Assembly: GCF_016741935.1 (NCBI RefSeq)
Contig: NZ_JAERRG010000004.1
Span: 124,001-188,000 of the forward strand
Reading direction: 5' to 3'
Length of the DNA stretch: 64,000 bases
Source of the DNA: Streptomyces endocoffeicus
Lineage (GTDB): Bacteria > Actinomycetota > Actinomycetes > Streptomycetales > Streptomycetaceae
Part shown: positions 17,116 to 26,556 of the stretch, one piece after another
Layout of the letters: every line of letters begins with the position of its first letter
Position numbering within the stretch: the first letter of the stretch is position 1
Made by a program: the position numbers and the translations under genes
The notes under the pieces: generated by a model
Databases searched by the model: none
The model's input: only the letters and a program-made list of their open reading frames with translations
What the model was told of the DNA's origin: nothing

Positions 17116-18201
17116 TCAGCCCAGGGGGTGCATCCAGCCATGCGGGTCCGGGGCGGCACCGGTCTGGATGTCCAGCAGCGCCTTGCGCAGCCGCATCGTC
17201 ACCTCGCCCGGCTCGCCGTCGGCCACCGTCCAGTTCGCCCGGGCGGACTTGACCGAGCCGACCGGGGTGATCACGGCCGCCGTACCGCAGGCGAAGACCT
17301 CGGTGAGGGTCCCGTCGGCGTTGCCCTCGCGCCAGTCGTCGACGGAGATCCGGCCCTCGGTGACCTCGTAGCCGAGGTCGGCGGCGATCTCCAGCAGCGA
17401 GGCGCGGGTGATCCCCGGCAGCAGCGAACCGGACAGCTCGGGGGTCACGATGCGGTTCCCGTACACGAAGTACAGGTTCATCCCGCCCATCTCCTCGATC
17501 CAGCGGCGCTCGATCGCGTCCAGCCAGACCACCTGGTCACAGCCCTGCTCGGCGGCCTGCGCCTGGGCGACGAGGGAGGCCGCGTAGTTGCCGCCCGTCT
17601 TGGCCGCGCCGGTGCCGCCGGGCGCCGCGCGGACGTACTCCTCCGAGAGCCAGACCGAGACCGGCTGCACACCGCCGGGGAAGTAGGCCCCGGCCGGGGA
17701 GGCGATCACCACGAAGAGGAATTCGTTCGCGGGCCGGACACCGAGCCCGACCTCGGTGGCGAACATGAAGGGCCGCAGGTACAGGGACTGCTCCCCGTGG
17801 CCCGGCACCCACGCCTTGTCCTGGGTGACCAGCGCGTCACACGCCGCGATGAAGATCTCGACGGGGAGCTCCGGCATGCCCATGCGGCGCGCGGACGTCT
17901 GGAACCGCTCGGCGTTCTGGTCGGGGCGGAACGTGGCCACGGTGCCGTCGGGCCGGCGGTACGCCTTGAGCCCCTCGAAGATCGTCTGCGCGTAGTGCAG
18001 CGTCATGTTCGCCGGGTCGAGCGAGAGCGGGGCGTACGGCACGAGCTCGGCCTCGTGCCAGCCACGGCCCTCCGTCCACTTGACCGTCACCATGTGATCG
18101 GTGAAGTGGCGGCCGAATCCGGGGTTGGCCAGAATCTTCTCCCGCTCGGCGGCGGGAAGGGGGTGGGAGGAGGGCTTGAGCTCGATCGTGGACGTCGTCA
18201 T
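17116..18201 (-). CDS. ilvE: Branched-chain amino acid aminotransferase
   Basis: 361-aa class IV PLP aminotransferase interconverting Leu, Ile and Val with their 2-oxo acids. The signature region reads [13 protein letters not shown], with the Schiff-base lysine, followed by [17 protein letters not shown]; the N-terminal half contains [17 protein letters not shown] 18201 follows a plausible leader with a GGACGTCC element at 18268-18277. It lies between leuB and cimA, all on the minus strand, giving a local cluster for branched-chain amino acid synthesis. Confidence 0.95.
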   Translation of the reverse strand: MTTSTIELKPSSHPLPAAEREKILANPGFGRHFTDHMVTVKWTEGRGWHEAELVPYAPLSLDPANMTLHYAQTIFEGLKAYRRPDGTVATFRPDQNAERFQTSARRMGMPELPVEIFIAACDALVTQDKAWVPGHGEQSLYLRPFMFATEVGLGVRPANEFLFVVIASPAGAYFPGGVQPVSVWLSEEYVRAAPGGTGAAKTGGNYAASLVAQAQAAEQGCDQVVWLDAIERRWIEEMGGMNLYFVYGNRIVTPELSGSLLPGITRASLLEIAADLGYEVTEGRISVDDWREGNADGTLTEVFACGTAAVITPVGSVKSARANWTVADGEPGEVTMRLRKALLDIQTGAAPDPHGWMHPLG

Positions 18202-18296
18202 GGCAGGTAGTCCTTCACCTTCGATTGTGGCGGACCGCGCTCACACCATCCTGCCCGCAAGCGGTACTAGGACGTCCAAGCTCTTCTTCACACAGC

Positions 18297-18329
18297 GGCC
18301 TCACCGGGGATTATCTCCTAGGTGAGGCC
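18297..18329 (-). terminator. Terminator downstream of leuB
   Basis: 9-bp perfect stem (18297-18305 with 18321-18329), extendable by mismatched pairs, about 80 bases beyond the leuB stop and 95 bases before the ilvE start. It suggests that leuB and ilvE are separate transcription units. Confidence 0.65.
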
Positions 18330-18405
18330 GGGGGAAGTGAGCGTTGTGCAACGCGCGGCCCAAGGTCGATGGTCGCACCCAGCCGCGCACCGGCACAGGC
18401 TGGGG

Positions 18406-19449
18406 TCAGCCGGATACTCGGGCGGCGAGCGCGTCGCCGATCTCGTCGGTGGTGCGCGGCGCGGCCGCGTCCCGCTCGGCGAGGTCCGAAGCGACGGCGG
18501 TCTCGATACGGGCCGCCTCGTCCCCGTAGCCGAGGTGCGACAGCAGCAGGGCCACCGACAGGACGGTCGCCGTCGGGTCGGCCTTGCCGGTGCCCGCGAT
18601 GTCCGGCGCGGAGCCGTGGACCGGCTCGAACATCGACGGGAAGGCGCCGGAGGGGTTGATGTTGCCACTCGCGGCGAGTCCGATGCCGCCGGTGACGGCG
18701 GCGGCGAGGTCGGTGAGGATGTCACCGAAAAGGTTGTCGGTGACGATCACGTCGAACCGCTCCGGCTGGGTGACGAAGAAGATCGTCGCGGCGTCGACGT
18801 GCAGATAGTCGGTGGTGACCTCGGGGTACTCCTGGCCGACCCGGTCGAAGATGTTCTTCCACAGGTGGCCGGCGTGCACCAGGACGTTGTTCTTGTGCAC
18901 GAGGGTCAGCTTCTTGCGCGGCCGGGCGGCTGCGCGCTCGTAGGCGTCCCGGACCACGCGCTCGACCCCGTGGGCGGTGTTCAGGCTGACCTCGGTAGCG
19001 ACCTCGTCCGGGGTGCCGGTGCGCATCGAGCCGCCGTTGCCCACGTACGGGCCCTCGGTGCCCTCGCGGACGACCACGAAGTCGATGTCGGGGCGGCCGG
19101 CCAGCGGGCTCGCGGTGTTCGGGAAGAGCTTCGACGGACGCAGGTTGACGTAGTGGTCGAAGGCGAAGCGCAGCTTGAGCAGCAGCCCGCGCTCGAGCAC
19201 GCCCGAGGGCACCGAGGGGTCGCCGATGGCACCGAGCAGGATCGCGTCGTGGTCCTTCAGCGACTCCAGCTCCGCGTCCGGCAGGGTGTCGCCGGTGGCG
19301 TGCCAGCGCTGGGCGCCGAGGTCATAACTCCGGGTCTCCAGCTTCACGTCCTGCGGAAGGGCGGCGGAGAGGACCTTAAGGCCCTGGGCCACGACTTCCT
19401 GGCCGATACCGTCACCGGGGATCACTGCGAGGCGAATGCTGCGAGACAT
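18406..19449 (-). CDS. leuB: 3-isopropylmalate dehydrogenase
   Basis: 347-aa NAD-dependent decarboxylating dehydrogenase of leucine synthesis. Seen: [10 protein letters not shown] at the N-terminus, the substrate loop [34 protein letters not shown], the metal-binding [13 protein letters not shown] and the NAD-binding [18 protein letters not shown]. All expected catalytic elements are present. ATG 19449; a TAGGGT box ends 6 bases before the start codon, which could indicate a very short or absent 5' leader. Confidence 0.96.
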   Translation of the reverse strand: MSRSIRLAVIPGDGIGQEVVAQGLKVLSAALPQDVKLETRSYDLGAQRWHATGDTLPDAELESLKDHDAILLGAIGDPSVPSGVLERGLLLKLRFAFDHYVNLRPSKLFPNTASPLAGRPDIDFVVVREGTEGPYVGNGGSMRTGTPDEVATEVSLNTAHGVERVVRDAYERAAARPRKKLTLVHKNNVLVHAGHLWKNIFDRVGQEYPEVTTDYLHVDAATIFFVTQPERFDVIVTDNLFGDILTDLAAAVTGGIGLAASGNINPSGAFPSMFEPVHGSAPDIAGTGKADPTATVLSVALLLSHLGYGDEAARIETAVASDLAERDAAAPRTTDEIGDALAARVSG

Positions 19450-19577
19450 ACCGGGACCCTACCGCTCGTCCCATGGATTGACATAGACGTTCCACCATTC
19501 GGACGGCCGCCCAGCGGCAATCACTCGTTCACCCCCTGTATGGCGCGCTGTTGACCGCTCGGGGGACATTCCGGTCC

Positions 19578-21158
19578 ATGGACACACCACGGTTCGGCGT
19601 ACCGGAGCGGCTCGCCCAGCGGATGACCATGGCGGAGCAGCACGAGTATCTGCGGGCCCGGCTCTCCCGCCGCCGGGTGCTGCGCGGGGGCGCCGCCACG
19701 GCGGGGGCGGTCGCGGGCACGGGGCTGCTGGGCGCGGCGTGCGCCGCCGACACCAAGCCGGCGCCGGCCGCGGGCCCGAAGCCGGGGGCCGCCACGGTGG
19801 ACGGCGCGCTGGTCGCCCCCTTCGGCCGCCATCTGGCCTTCGGCGCCGATCCGCGGACCCAGATGCGGATCTCCTGGCAGGTGCCGTTCGCGGTGCGCAA
19901 GCCGTATGTGCGGATCGGCACCAGCCCGTTGGAGCTCACCCGCAAGGTCGAGGCCGAGGTGCGCCATCTGCGCACCCCGTCGCTGAGCGACCAGCTGCCC
20001 GCGGTCGACCAGTTCTATCTGCACGCCGCCGTGGACGGCCTGCGCCCCGGGGTCACCTACTACTACGGCGTCGGGCACGCGGACCGCGATCCGGCCGAGC
20101 CGCGTCACTTCGCGTCCGTGGGCACCTTCCGCACCGCGCCGGACCGGCCCGGGAAGTTCGTCTTCACCGCCTTCGGGGACCAGGGGGTGAGCTATGACGC
20201 GCTCGCCAACGACCAGTTGATCCTCGGCCAGAACCCGTCGTTCCATCTGCATGCCGGAGATCTGTGCTACGCGGACACCACCGGCCACGGAAAGAAGACC
20301 GACCTCTACGACGCCCGGGTCTGGGACTCCTTCCTCGCCCAGACCGACTCGGTCGCGGCGAGCGTGCCGTGGATGGTGACCACCGGCAACCACGACATGG
20401 AGGCGTGGTACTCCCCCGACGGCTACGGCGGCCAGCTGGCCCGCTGGTCGCTGCCCGGGAACGGCCCGGACCCGCGCAAGGCGCCCGGGGTCTACTCGTT
20501 CGTCTACGGGAACGTGGGCGTGGTCGCCCTGGACGCCAATGACGTGTCGTACGAGATGCCGGCCAACAAGGGGTACACGGACGGGGCGCAGACCCGCTGG
20601 CTGGACCGGGAGCTGGGGCAGCTGCGCAAGCGGCCCGGCATCGACTTCCTGGTGGTCTTCTTCCACCACTGCGCCTACTCCACCACCAGCGCCCACGCCT
20701 CGGACGGCGGGGTGCGCGACGCATGGGTGCCGCTGTTCGACAGGCACCAGGTGGACCTGGTCATCAACGGCCACAACCACGTCTACGAGCGGACCGACGC
20801 CCTCCGGGGCGGCAAGGTCGCCCGCCGGGTCCCGGTGGAGGGAAGCGCCGACGCGGTGCGCGACGGGATCGTCTATGTGACGGCGGGCGGAGCGGGCGCG
20901 AAGCTCTACGAGTTCCCGGTGCCCGACAGCTACGAGGGGCACGTCAAGGACCTCGACGAGGTGAAGACCTACCACTGGACCAAGGACGGCGAGAAGAACC
21001 GGGACAGCGCCGACTGGTCCCGGGTCCGCTACACCGGCTTCTCGTTCCTCGCGGTGGAGGTGGAGCCGGGCCCCCGCCCCAGGCTCACGGTCACGGCCCT
21101 GGCGGAGTCGGGCGAGCGGGTCGACCGCTTCGAGGTCACCCGGCCCCGGCGTCAGTGA
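19578..21158 (+). CDS. Tat-exported metallophosphoesterase (purple acid phosphatase-like)
   Basis: 526-aa secreted phosphoesterase. The N-terminus has a twin-arginine signal (SRRRVLRGG, then a hydrophobic Ala/Gly stretch ending LLGAACAAD). A fibronectin-III-like domain follows (to about 190), then the binuclear metal centre: FGDQG, AGDLCYAD, TGNHDMEAWY, FFHHCAYS and NGHNHVYER. The order GD-x-G, GDxxY, GNHD, HH and GHxHxYE matches purple acid phosphatases. ATG 19578 was chosen because it leaves a normal signal-peptide n-region; an in-frame upstream site has no better ribosome binding site. It is divergent from leuB. Phosphate scavenging is likely; the substrate is unknown. Confidence 0.9.
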   Translation: MDTPRFGVPERLAQRMTMAEQHEYLRARLSRRRVLRGGAATAGAVAGTGLLGAACAADTKPAPAAGPKPGAATVDGALVAPFGRHLAFGADPRTQMRISWQVPFAVRKPYVRIGTSPLELTRKVEAEVRHLRTPSLSDQLPAVDQFYLHAAVDGLRPGVTYYYGVGHADRDPAEPRHFASVGTFRTAPDRPGKFVFTAFGDQGVSYDALANDQLILGQNPSFHLHAGDLCYADTTGHGKKTDLYDARVWDSFLAQTDSVAASVPWMVTTGNHDMEAWYSPDGYGGQLARWSLPGNGPDPRKAPGVYSFVYGNVGVVALDANDVSYEMPANKGYTDGAQTRWLDRELGQLRKRPGIDFLVVFFHHCAYSTTSAHASDGGVRDAWVPLFDRHQVDLVINGHNHVYERTDALRGGKVARRVPVEGSADAVRDGIVYVTAGGAGAKLYEFPVPDSYEGHVKDLDEVKTYHWTKDGEKNRDSADWSRVRYTGFSFLAVEVEPGPRPRLTVTALAESGERVDRFEVTRPRRQ

Positions 21159-21183
21159 TGCGAGGTCTCACCCGGGCCCGGCG

Positions 21184-21306
21184 TCAGTGACCGGTCGCGC
21201 CGCCGTTGTCCCGGCGGTCGAGGGCGCGCTGGAGCGCGGCGGCCGCCTTCTTGCGGTCGGTGTTGTCGGTCTTGCGGCGGATCCTGCGGACAGTCGTCTC
21301 GGCCAT
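21184..21306 (-). CDS. 40-aa basic small protein
   Basis: Short ORF starting MAETTVRRIRRKTDNT and ending RRDNGGATGH. It has an excellent ribosome binding site (GAGGAG, 8 bases before ATG 21306), G/C-rich third positions throughout, and a leader of more than 200 bases that could hold a promoter. Nine arginines and four lysines make it strongly basic, perhaps nucleic-acid or ribosome associated, but no family is recognised. It is convergent with the phosphoesterase gene, whose stop lies 25 bases away. Confidence 0.65.
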   Translation of the reverse strand: MAETTVRRIRRKTDNTDRKKAAAALQRALDRRDNGGATGH

Positions 21307-21828
21307 GATCACATCTCCTCTGCTGAACCCCGGTGAACGCCCGGGAGGAAGGAAAGCTCCCCGAGAAGGTGGCTGCCGGAAGAGGCGGGGGCCTGGGTGC
21401 GGCAGGGGTCACCTGCGCGATATGCACCGGCCTCGGCCGCCATCGCTGGATGCAGCGAGACGTTCGGCTTCCACAAAAATAAGGCAGCCGAGCGTCAGTG
21501 TCTGCACAATTAGTCGGACGTCCTAATATCTGAGACGCGAACAGCGCGATATCGGCCACTGACCCAGGGTGATCATCTCGGAGTCACGCCGATGATCGAG
21601 GCCGACCCCCGTCCGACCTCGACCAACGGCGGTCGATCGCAAGTCCGTGGGCGATCCCGCGCCTGGTTACCCACGTAAACTGCGGTAAATAGTGCCTACT
21701 TGACTGCTTGACGCTAGCACCGCCGCGTATCGGGCGTCCACAGATTTCCCCCGACGCGCCCCCGGACAGCACCGCGCCCCCGGACCACTTCAGCGCGGTC
21801 CGGGGGCGCGGGTCGCCGGGCTCGAGGG
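21307..21828. other. Intergenic region between the 40-aa gene and pruA
   Basis: 520 bases with no supported gene; the middle part is AT-richer. It contains an imperfect inverted repeat at 21509-21527 (ATTAG and CTAAT flanking a GGACGTCC core), probably in the promoter of the leftward small gene. The right end (21770-21830) is the 3' flank of pruA. Confidence 0.5.
21509..21527. promoter_or_regulatory. Imperfect palindrome with GGACGTCC core
   Basis: ATTAG (21509-21513) and CTAAT (21523-21527) flank GGACGTCC. The decamer GGACGTCCTA recurs in opposite orientation at 18268-18277, 67-76 bases upstream of ilvE. A common DNA-binding protein is possible. Confidence 0.35.
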
Positions 21829-23460
21829 TCAGCCCATATGCGGGTAGCGGTAGTCGGTCGGCGGGACCAGGGTCTCCTTGATGGACCGGGTGGAGGTCCA
21901 GCGCATCAGGTTCTGCTTGGCACCCGCCTTGTCATTGGTGCCGGACGCGCGGCCGCCGCCGAAGGGCTGCTGGCCGACGACGGCACCGGTCGGTTTGTCG
22001 TTGATGTAGAAGTTGCCGGCCGCGAAGCGCAGCGCCTCACCGGCGGCGGCCGCCGCCGCGCGGTCCTGGGCGATGACGGCGCCGGTCAGCCCGTACGGGG
22101 CGGCCGACTCCATCTGCTGGAGCATCGCGTCGTACTCCTCGTCCTCGTAGACGTGCACCCCGAGGATCGGGCCGAAGTACTCGTCCTTGAAGATCTCGTT
22201 CTCCGGGTCGGTGGAGACCAGCACCGTCGGGCGGACGAACCAGCCCTCGCTGTCGTCGTAGGAGCCGCCCGCGACGACCTCGACCGTCGGGTCGGACTTC
22301 GCCCGGTCGATCGCCGCCTTGTTCTTGGCGAAGGCGCGCTCGTCGATGACCGCGCCCATGAAGTTGTCGAGGTCGGCCACATCGCCCATGGTCAGCCCGT
22401 TGACCTCGGTGGCGAACTCCTCCCTGAGGCCGTTCTCCCACAGGGAGCGCGGCACATAGGCGCGGGAGGCCGCGGAGCACTTCTGGCCCTGGAACTCGAA
22501 GGCGCCGCGGGTCATCGCCGTCTTCAGCACCGCCGGGTCGGCGGAGGGGTGGGCGACGATGAAGTCCTTGCCGCCGGTCTCGCCGACCAGCCGCGGATAG
22601 GTCTTGTAGTTCTCGATGTTGTTGCCGACCGTCTTCCACAGGTACTGGAAGGTGCGGGTCGAACCGGTGAAGTGGATGCCCGCGAGGTCCGGGTGGGCCA
22701 GCGCCACCTCGGAGACCTCCTTGCCGTCGCCCGTGACCAGGTTGATCACGCCCTTGGGCAGCCCGGCCTCCTCCAGCACCTCCATCAGCAGCACGGCGGC
22801 GTGCGTCTGGGTCGGGGACGGCTTCCAGACCACCACATTGCCCATCAGGGCGGGGGCGGTCGGGAGGTTGCCCGCGATGGCGGTGAAGTTGAAGGGGGTG
22901 ATCGCGTAGACGAACCCCTCCAGCGGCCGGTGGTCGGTGCGGTTCCAGACCCCGGGCGAGTTGGTCACCGGCTGCTCGGCCAGGATCTGGCGGGCGAAGT
23001 GGACGTTGAACCGCCAGAAGTCGATCAGCTCACAGGGGGTGTCGATCTCCGCCTGCTGCGCGGTCTTCGACTGGCCCAGCATGGTGGACGCGGCGAGCGT
23101 CTCCCGCCAGGGGCCGGAGAGCAGATCGGCGGCCTTGAGGATGACCGCGGCGCGGTCGTCGAAGCTGAGCGCGCGCCACGCCGGGGCCGCGGCCAGGGCG
23201 GCGTCGATCGCGTCCTGCGCGTCCCGCTGGGTGGCGTTGCCGTAGGTGCCCAGGCGGGCGGAGTGCTTGTGCGGCTGGACGACGTCGAAGCGCTCCCCCG
23301 CTCCCATCCGCTTCTGGCCGCCGATGGTCATCGGCAGGTCGATGGGGTTCTCGCCGAGCTCCTTGAGCTTGGTCTCGAGGCGGGCGCGCTCCGGGGTGCC
23401 GGGGGCGTAGGTGTGCACCGGCTCGTTCACCGGCACGGGGACCTGGGTGACGGCGTCCAT
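21829..23460 (-). CDS. pruA: 1-pyrroline-5-carboxylate (glutamate semialdehyde) dehydrogenase
   Basis: 543-aa ALDH4-type enzyme, second step of proline catabolism, producing glutamate with NAD. Key parts: AITPFNFTAIAGNLPTAPAL, VVWKPSPTQTHAA, the general base in RLVGETGGKDF and the catalytic cysteine in FQGQKCSAASRAYVP. It starts at ATG 23460 with AAGGAG upstream and lies 66 bases downstream of the proline dehydrogenase gene, so the pair is an operon of separate proteins rather than a fused PutA. Confidence 0.96.
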   Translation of the reverse strand: MDAVTQVPVPVNEPVHTYAPGTPERARLETKLKELGENPIDLPMTIGGQKRMGAGERFDVVQPHKHSARLGTYGNATQRDAQDAIDAALAAAPAWRALSFDDRAAVILKAADLLSGPWRETLAASTMLGQSKTAQQAEIDTPCELIDFWRFNVHFARQILAEQPVTNSPGVWNRTDHRPLEGFVYAITPFNFTAIAGNLPTAPALMGNVVVWKPSPTQTHAAVLLMEVLEEAGLPKGVINLVTGDGKEVSEVALAHPDLAGIHFTGSTRTFQYLWKTVGNNIENYKTYPRLVGETGGKDFIVAHPSADPAVLKTAMTRGAFEFQGQKCSAASRAYVPRSLWENGLREEFATEVNGLTMGDVADLDNFMGAVIDERAFAKNKAAIDRAKSDPTVEVVAGGSYDDSEGWFVRPTVLVSTDPENEIFKDEYFGPILGVHVYEDEEYDAMLQQMESAAPYGLTGAVIAQDRAAAAAAGEALRFAAGNFYINDKPTGAVVGQQPFGGGRASGTNDKAGAKQNLMRWTSTRSIKETLVPPTDYRYPHMG

Positions 23461-23526
23461 GATGGCCTTGTCTCCTTCGATCGTCGGGGGCGTCGGGGGT
23501 TTCGAGGTCTGCGGTCCCGAGAGCGG

Positions 23527-24453
23527 TCAGCGGCGGCCGACCAGCGAGCGCAGGAAGAATGTGAGGTTGGCGGGACGCTCCGCGAGGCGGCGCATGAAGT
23601 ACCCATACCAGTCTGTGCCATACGGGACGTAAACCCGCATACGGTGACCTTCCGCCACCAGCCGGTCCTGCTCGGCCACGCGGATCCCGTACAGCATCTG
23701 GAACTCGTACTCGTCCAGCTTGCGCCCGAGGCGGTGCGCCAGGTCCTGGGCGATGGCGACCATGCGCGGATCGTGCGAGCCGATCATGGGATAGCCCTCA
23801 CCGGCCATCAGGATCTTCAGACAGCGCACGTACGAGCGGTCCACCTCGCGCTTGTCCTGGAAGGCGACGCTCGCCGGCTCGTCGTACGCGCCTTTCACCA
23901 GCCGCACCCGGGAGCCTTCCCCGGCCAGCGCCCGGCAGTCGTCCTCGGTCCGGAAGAGATAGGACTGGAGGACCGCGCCGGTCTGCGGGAAGCGGGTGCG
24001 CAGCTCGCCGAGGATGGCGAGGGTGGAGTCCACCGTGGTGTGGTCCTCCATGTCGAGGGTGACCGTCGTGCCCGCCGCGGCGGCGGCCTCCACGACCGGG
24101 GTCACATTGGCCAGCGCCAGATCGTGGCCCCCGGGCAGCGCCTGGCCGAAGGCGGAGAGTTTCACGGACATCTCCGCGTGCCCGGCAAGCCCCTCGGTGG
24201 CCAGCGCCTCGGTCAGCGCCAGATAGGCGTCCCGGCTGCGCAGCGCCTCGGACCGGTCGGTCACGTCCTCGCCCAGATGGTCCAGGGTGACGTCCAGGCC
24301 GCGGGCGGTCAGCGAGCGCACCGCCCCCAGGGACTCGGCCAGCCGTTCCCCGGCGACGAAGCGGTCCACCATGGGGCGGGTGACCGGCGCGGCCGAGACG
24401 ATACGGCGGATGGCGGCACTGCGCGAAGCGGCGAGCAGCACGGGTCCCAGCAC
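23527..24453 (-). CDS. putA: Proline dehydrogenase
   Basis: 308-aa monofunctional FAD-dependent proline dehydrogenase (PRODH barrel). Motifs include VKLSAFGQALPGG, TLDMEDHTTVDSTL, LQSYLFRTEDDC, RLVKGAYDEPASVAFQ and the C-terminal YVPYGTDWYGYFMRRLAERPAN with the substrate-binding arginines. GTG 24453 has GGAGG 6 bases upstream. It is first in an operon with pruA and divergent from a PucR-type regulator, which by analogy with PruR-like systems probably activates it with proline as signal. Confidence 0.95.
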   Translation of the reverse strand: MLGPVLLAASRSAAIRRIVSAAPVTRPMVDRFVAGERLAESLGAVRSLTARGLDVTLDHLGEDVTDRSEALRSRDAYLALTEALATEGLAGHAEMSVKLSAFGQALPGGHDLALANVTPVVEAAAAAGTTVTLDMEDHTTVDSTLAILGELRTRFPQTGAVLQSYLFRTEDDCRALAGEGSRVRLVKGAYDEPASVAFQDKREVDRSYVRCLKILMAGEGYPMIGSHDPRMVAIAQDLAHRLGRKLDEYEFQMLYGIRVAEQDRLVAEGHRMRVYVPYGTDWYGYFMRRLAERPANLTFFLRSLVGRR

Positions 24454-24535
24454 GGGGCACCTCCACGATGACGGCCGATGAACGGCAACGGCAACTCACC
24501 GTGAAACTTAAGGATGGCGCGGATTCCGGACCATC

Positions 24536-24545
24536 GACAGCTGTC
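24536..24545. promoter_or_regulatory. GACAGCTGTC palindrome in the putA/regulator intergenic region
   Basis: Perfect 10-bp palindrome in the 164-base divergent region between putA and the PucR-type gene, placed where a shared operator would be expected. Assignment to the neighbouring regulator is inference. Confidence 0.35.
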
Positions 24546-24617
24546 ACGCATCCGTGGCCGGGATCTCAGACATCTGTATGAGAATGTGGAGGGCGAAAGC
24601 GGGAAGAGGCGGGACCC

Positions 24618-25892
24618 ATGCGCGACGACTACCAGCAGCTGGTGGACGAGATCACGGCGGTGCTCCGGGCACCCGCGACCCTGGAGAACCGCGACTTCGC
24701 ACTGATCGCCTTCGGCGCCCAGGAGAGCGAGGACAGCGATGGCACAGAGGAGCCCGCGCTGGACCCGGTGCGCACCCGCTCGATCCTCCAGCGCCGCTCG
24801 ACGGCGGCGGTGCGGGCCTGGTTCGAGGCGTTCGGGATCGCCCGGGCGCAGGCGCCGCTGCGGATCCCGCCCGACCCGGCGGCCGGGGTCTTCATGGGCC
24901 GCATCTGTCTGCCCGTCCGGCACCGCGGGGTGGTGCACGGCTATGTCTGGCTGCTGGACGACGGCCATCTCGCCGATCTGGAGCTCGGCGGCCCGGCGGG
25001 CGCGCGGGACCCCCGGCTGGTCCGCGCGATGGAGACCGCGGACCGGATCGGGGCGCTGCTGGCGGCCGAGGCGCGGGCCGGGGAGGAGCTCGGTGAGCTG
25101 CTGCGGGACGCGCTGACCGGGCCGCCGGCCGGGCGGGACGCCGCCCGCTCCGGGCTGCGGGCCGCGCTGCGCGGAGCGGCGGACGGGCCGCTGGCGCTGG
25201 TGGCGGTGGTGCCGTGGACGCCGGGGACCGGCGAGGACGCGGACCACCCGGGCCTCCCCCATCTGCCGGGCATCGTGGCCGCGTGCGCGCTGCTGGGGGA
25301 CGCGGCGGCCGGGGCGCCCGGGGTGTCCGGGGCGCCCGGGGCGGGGCTGGCGGCGCTGGTCCGGCTGCGCGCGGCCTCCGCCCTGGACCCGGCCCGTGCG
25401 ACGGCCGAGCAGCTGCTGCGCTCGCCCCGGGCCACGGCGGGCGGCAGGGGCCCCGGGGGACCGGCGCCCAGGGCCGCCGCCGGGGTCAGCGCTCCCCGGC
25501 GCGGGCTGGAGGACCTGCCCGCCGCCTGGCAGGAGGCGCTGGCCGCCGCGCGGGCGGCGCACGCCGACACCCATCTGGGCCCGGTCGCGGAGTGGTCCGC
25601 CATCGGCCCGTACCGACTGCTGGCCGCCCTGCCCGCGCTGCCGCCCGACGCCGCCGTACGACCGCTGCTGGAGCCCGCGCACGCCGAACTCGCCCGCACC
25701 GCCGAGACCTTCCTCGACTGTGCTGGCCAGGCCGGGCGCACCGCCCAGCGGCTGGGCATCCACCGGCAGACGCTGTACTACCGGCTCTCGCGGGTGCGGC
25801 AGCTGACCGGTCTCGACCTGGACGCGGGCGAGGACCGGCTGCTGCTCCATATGACGCTGAAGGCCGCGCGTCTCGGCCCGCCGGGGCGCTGA
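24618..25892 (+). CDS. PucR-family regulator, probable proline catabolism activator
   Basis: 424-aa cytoplasmic transcription factor. The C-terminus carries the PucR/CdaR helix-turn-helix (TAQRLGIHRQTLYYRLSRVRQLTGLDL), preceded by a GGDEF-like central region rich in Ala/Gly with no catalytic motif. The N-terminal part resembles a ligand-binding domain. ATG 24618 behind GAGGCGGG. Divergent orientation from putA-pruA is the main argument for a role in proline use; I recall PucR-type regulators next to proline catabolic genes in Streptomyces. Internal Ala/Gly/Pro-rich stretches (about 220-290) are probably flexible. Confidence 0.88.
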   Translation: MRDDYQQLVDEITAVLRAPATLENRDFALIAFGAQESEDSDGTEEPALDPVRTRSILQRRSTAAVRAWFEAFGIARAQAPLRIPPDPAAGVFMGRICLPVRHRGVVHGYVWLLDDGHLADLELGGPAGARDPRLVRAMETADRIGALLAAEARAGEELGELLRDALTGPPAGRDAARSGLRAALRGAADGPLALVAVVPWTPGTGEDADHPGLPHLPGIVAACALLGDAAAGAPGVSGAPGAGLAALVRLRAASALDPARATAEQLLRSPRATAGGRGPGGPAPRAAAGVSAPRRGLEDLPAAWQEALAAARAAHADTHLGPVAEWSAIGPYRLLAALPALPPDAAVRPLLEPAHAELARTAETFLDCAGQAGRTAQRLGIHRQTLYYRLSRVRQLTGLDLDAGEDRLLLHMTLKAARLGPPGR

Positions 25893-25901
25893 GCCCGCGG
25901 G

Positions 25902-26534
25902 TCAGCGGGTGGGGGCGTCCGGGGCCGCGGAGGCGTCCGGGGCCGCGGGGGCGTCGCCGACGATCCGGCGCATCGCCTCGACGAGGTCATGGGCGCTGGG
26001 CATGAGGTCGGGGTCGATGGCCATCTGGACGACCATCCCGCTCACGAGCGTCATATAGAACGAGCCCATGACCCGGGAGGTCTCCTCGTCCACATCGCGT
26101 TCGTCGATGCCGTGGATCAGCCCCACCAGCCCCTGGCGCCCCTCCGGTTGGGCCCGGCCGAAGGCGGCGCGCAGCTCGGGATCATTCTGGACCTGGAGGA
26201 TGGCCTCCAACTGGGAGCGCCACACCGCCTGGTGCTTGTCGAACAGCTCGAGCACCCGGGTCCACCGGGCCTCGAACCGCTCCCGCAGCCCGGTGTCCGG
26301 GCCCTCGCCCGCCGGGGCGTCCGCCTCGAGGGACCGCTGGACGTCATCGGCCCAGTCGCCCATGGAGGCGAAGAGCGCCTCCCGCATCAGGGCGTCCTTC
26401 GAGCCGTAGTGGTAGCCGATGGAGGCCAGGTTGGCGCCCGAGGCGGCCACGATGTCCCGCGCCGTCGTACGGGACCACCCCTTCTCCTCAAGACAGCGCT
26501 TGGCCCCGGCCAGCAGATCCTCTCGATGTCCCAT
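25902..26534 (-). CDS. TetR-family repressor of the adjacent exporter
   Basis: About 210 aa. The N-terminal HTH reads TTARDIVAASGANLASIGYHYGSKDALM; the C-terminal ligand domain is typical, ending in an Ala/Pro-rich tail with a short repeat (DAPAAPDASAAPDAPTR). ATG 26534 (MGHRED) is preferred over ATG 26558, because the latter lies inside the operator array and adds an atypical N-terminus; the upstream site has the better ribosome binding site, so this is not certain. It is divergent from an MFS exporter across seven operator-like repeats, so it very probably represses both genes and is released by an exported compound. Confidence 0.9.
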   Translation of the reverse strand: MGHREDLLAGAKRCLEEKGWSRTTARDIVAASGANLASIGYHYGSKDALMREALFASMGDWADDVQRSLEADAPAGEGPDTGLRERFEARWTRVLELFDKHQAVWRSQLEAILQVQNDPELRAAFGRAQPEGRQGLVGLIHGIDERDVDEETSRVMGSFYMTLVSGMVVQMAIDPDLMPSAHDLVEAMRRIVGDAPAAPDASAAPDAPTR

Positions 26535-26556
26535 GGCGCCAGGGTATCCCGATCCC

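Noticed and set aside
21838..24471. Plus-strand 877-codon frame opposite pruA-putA
   Set aside because: Shadow of two enzymes with intact catalytic motifs; no domain in the antisense product.
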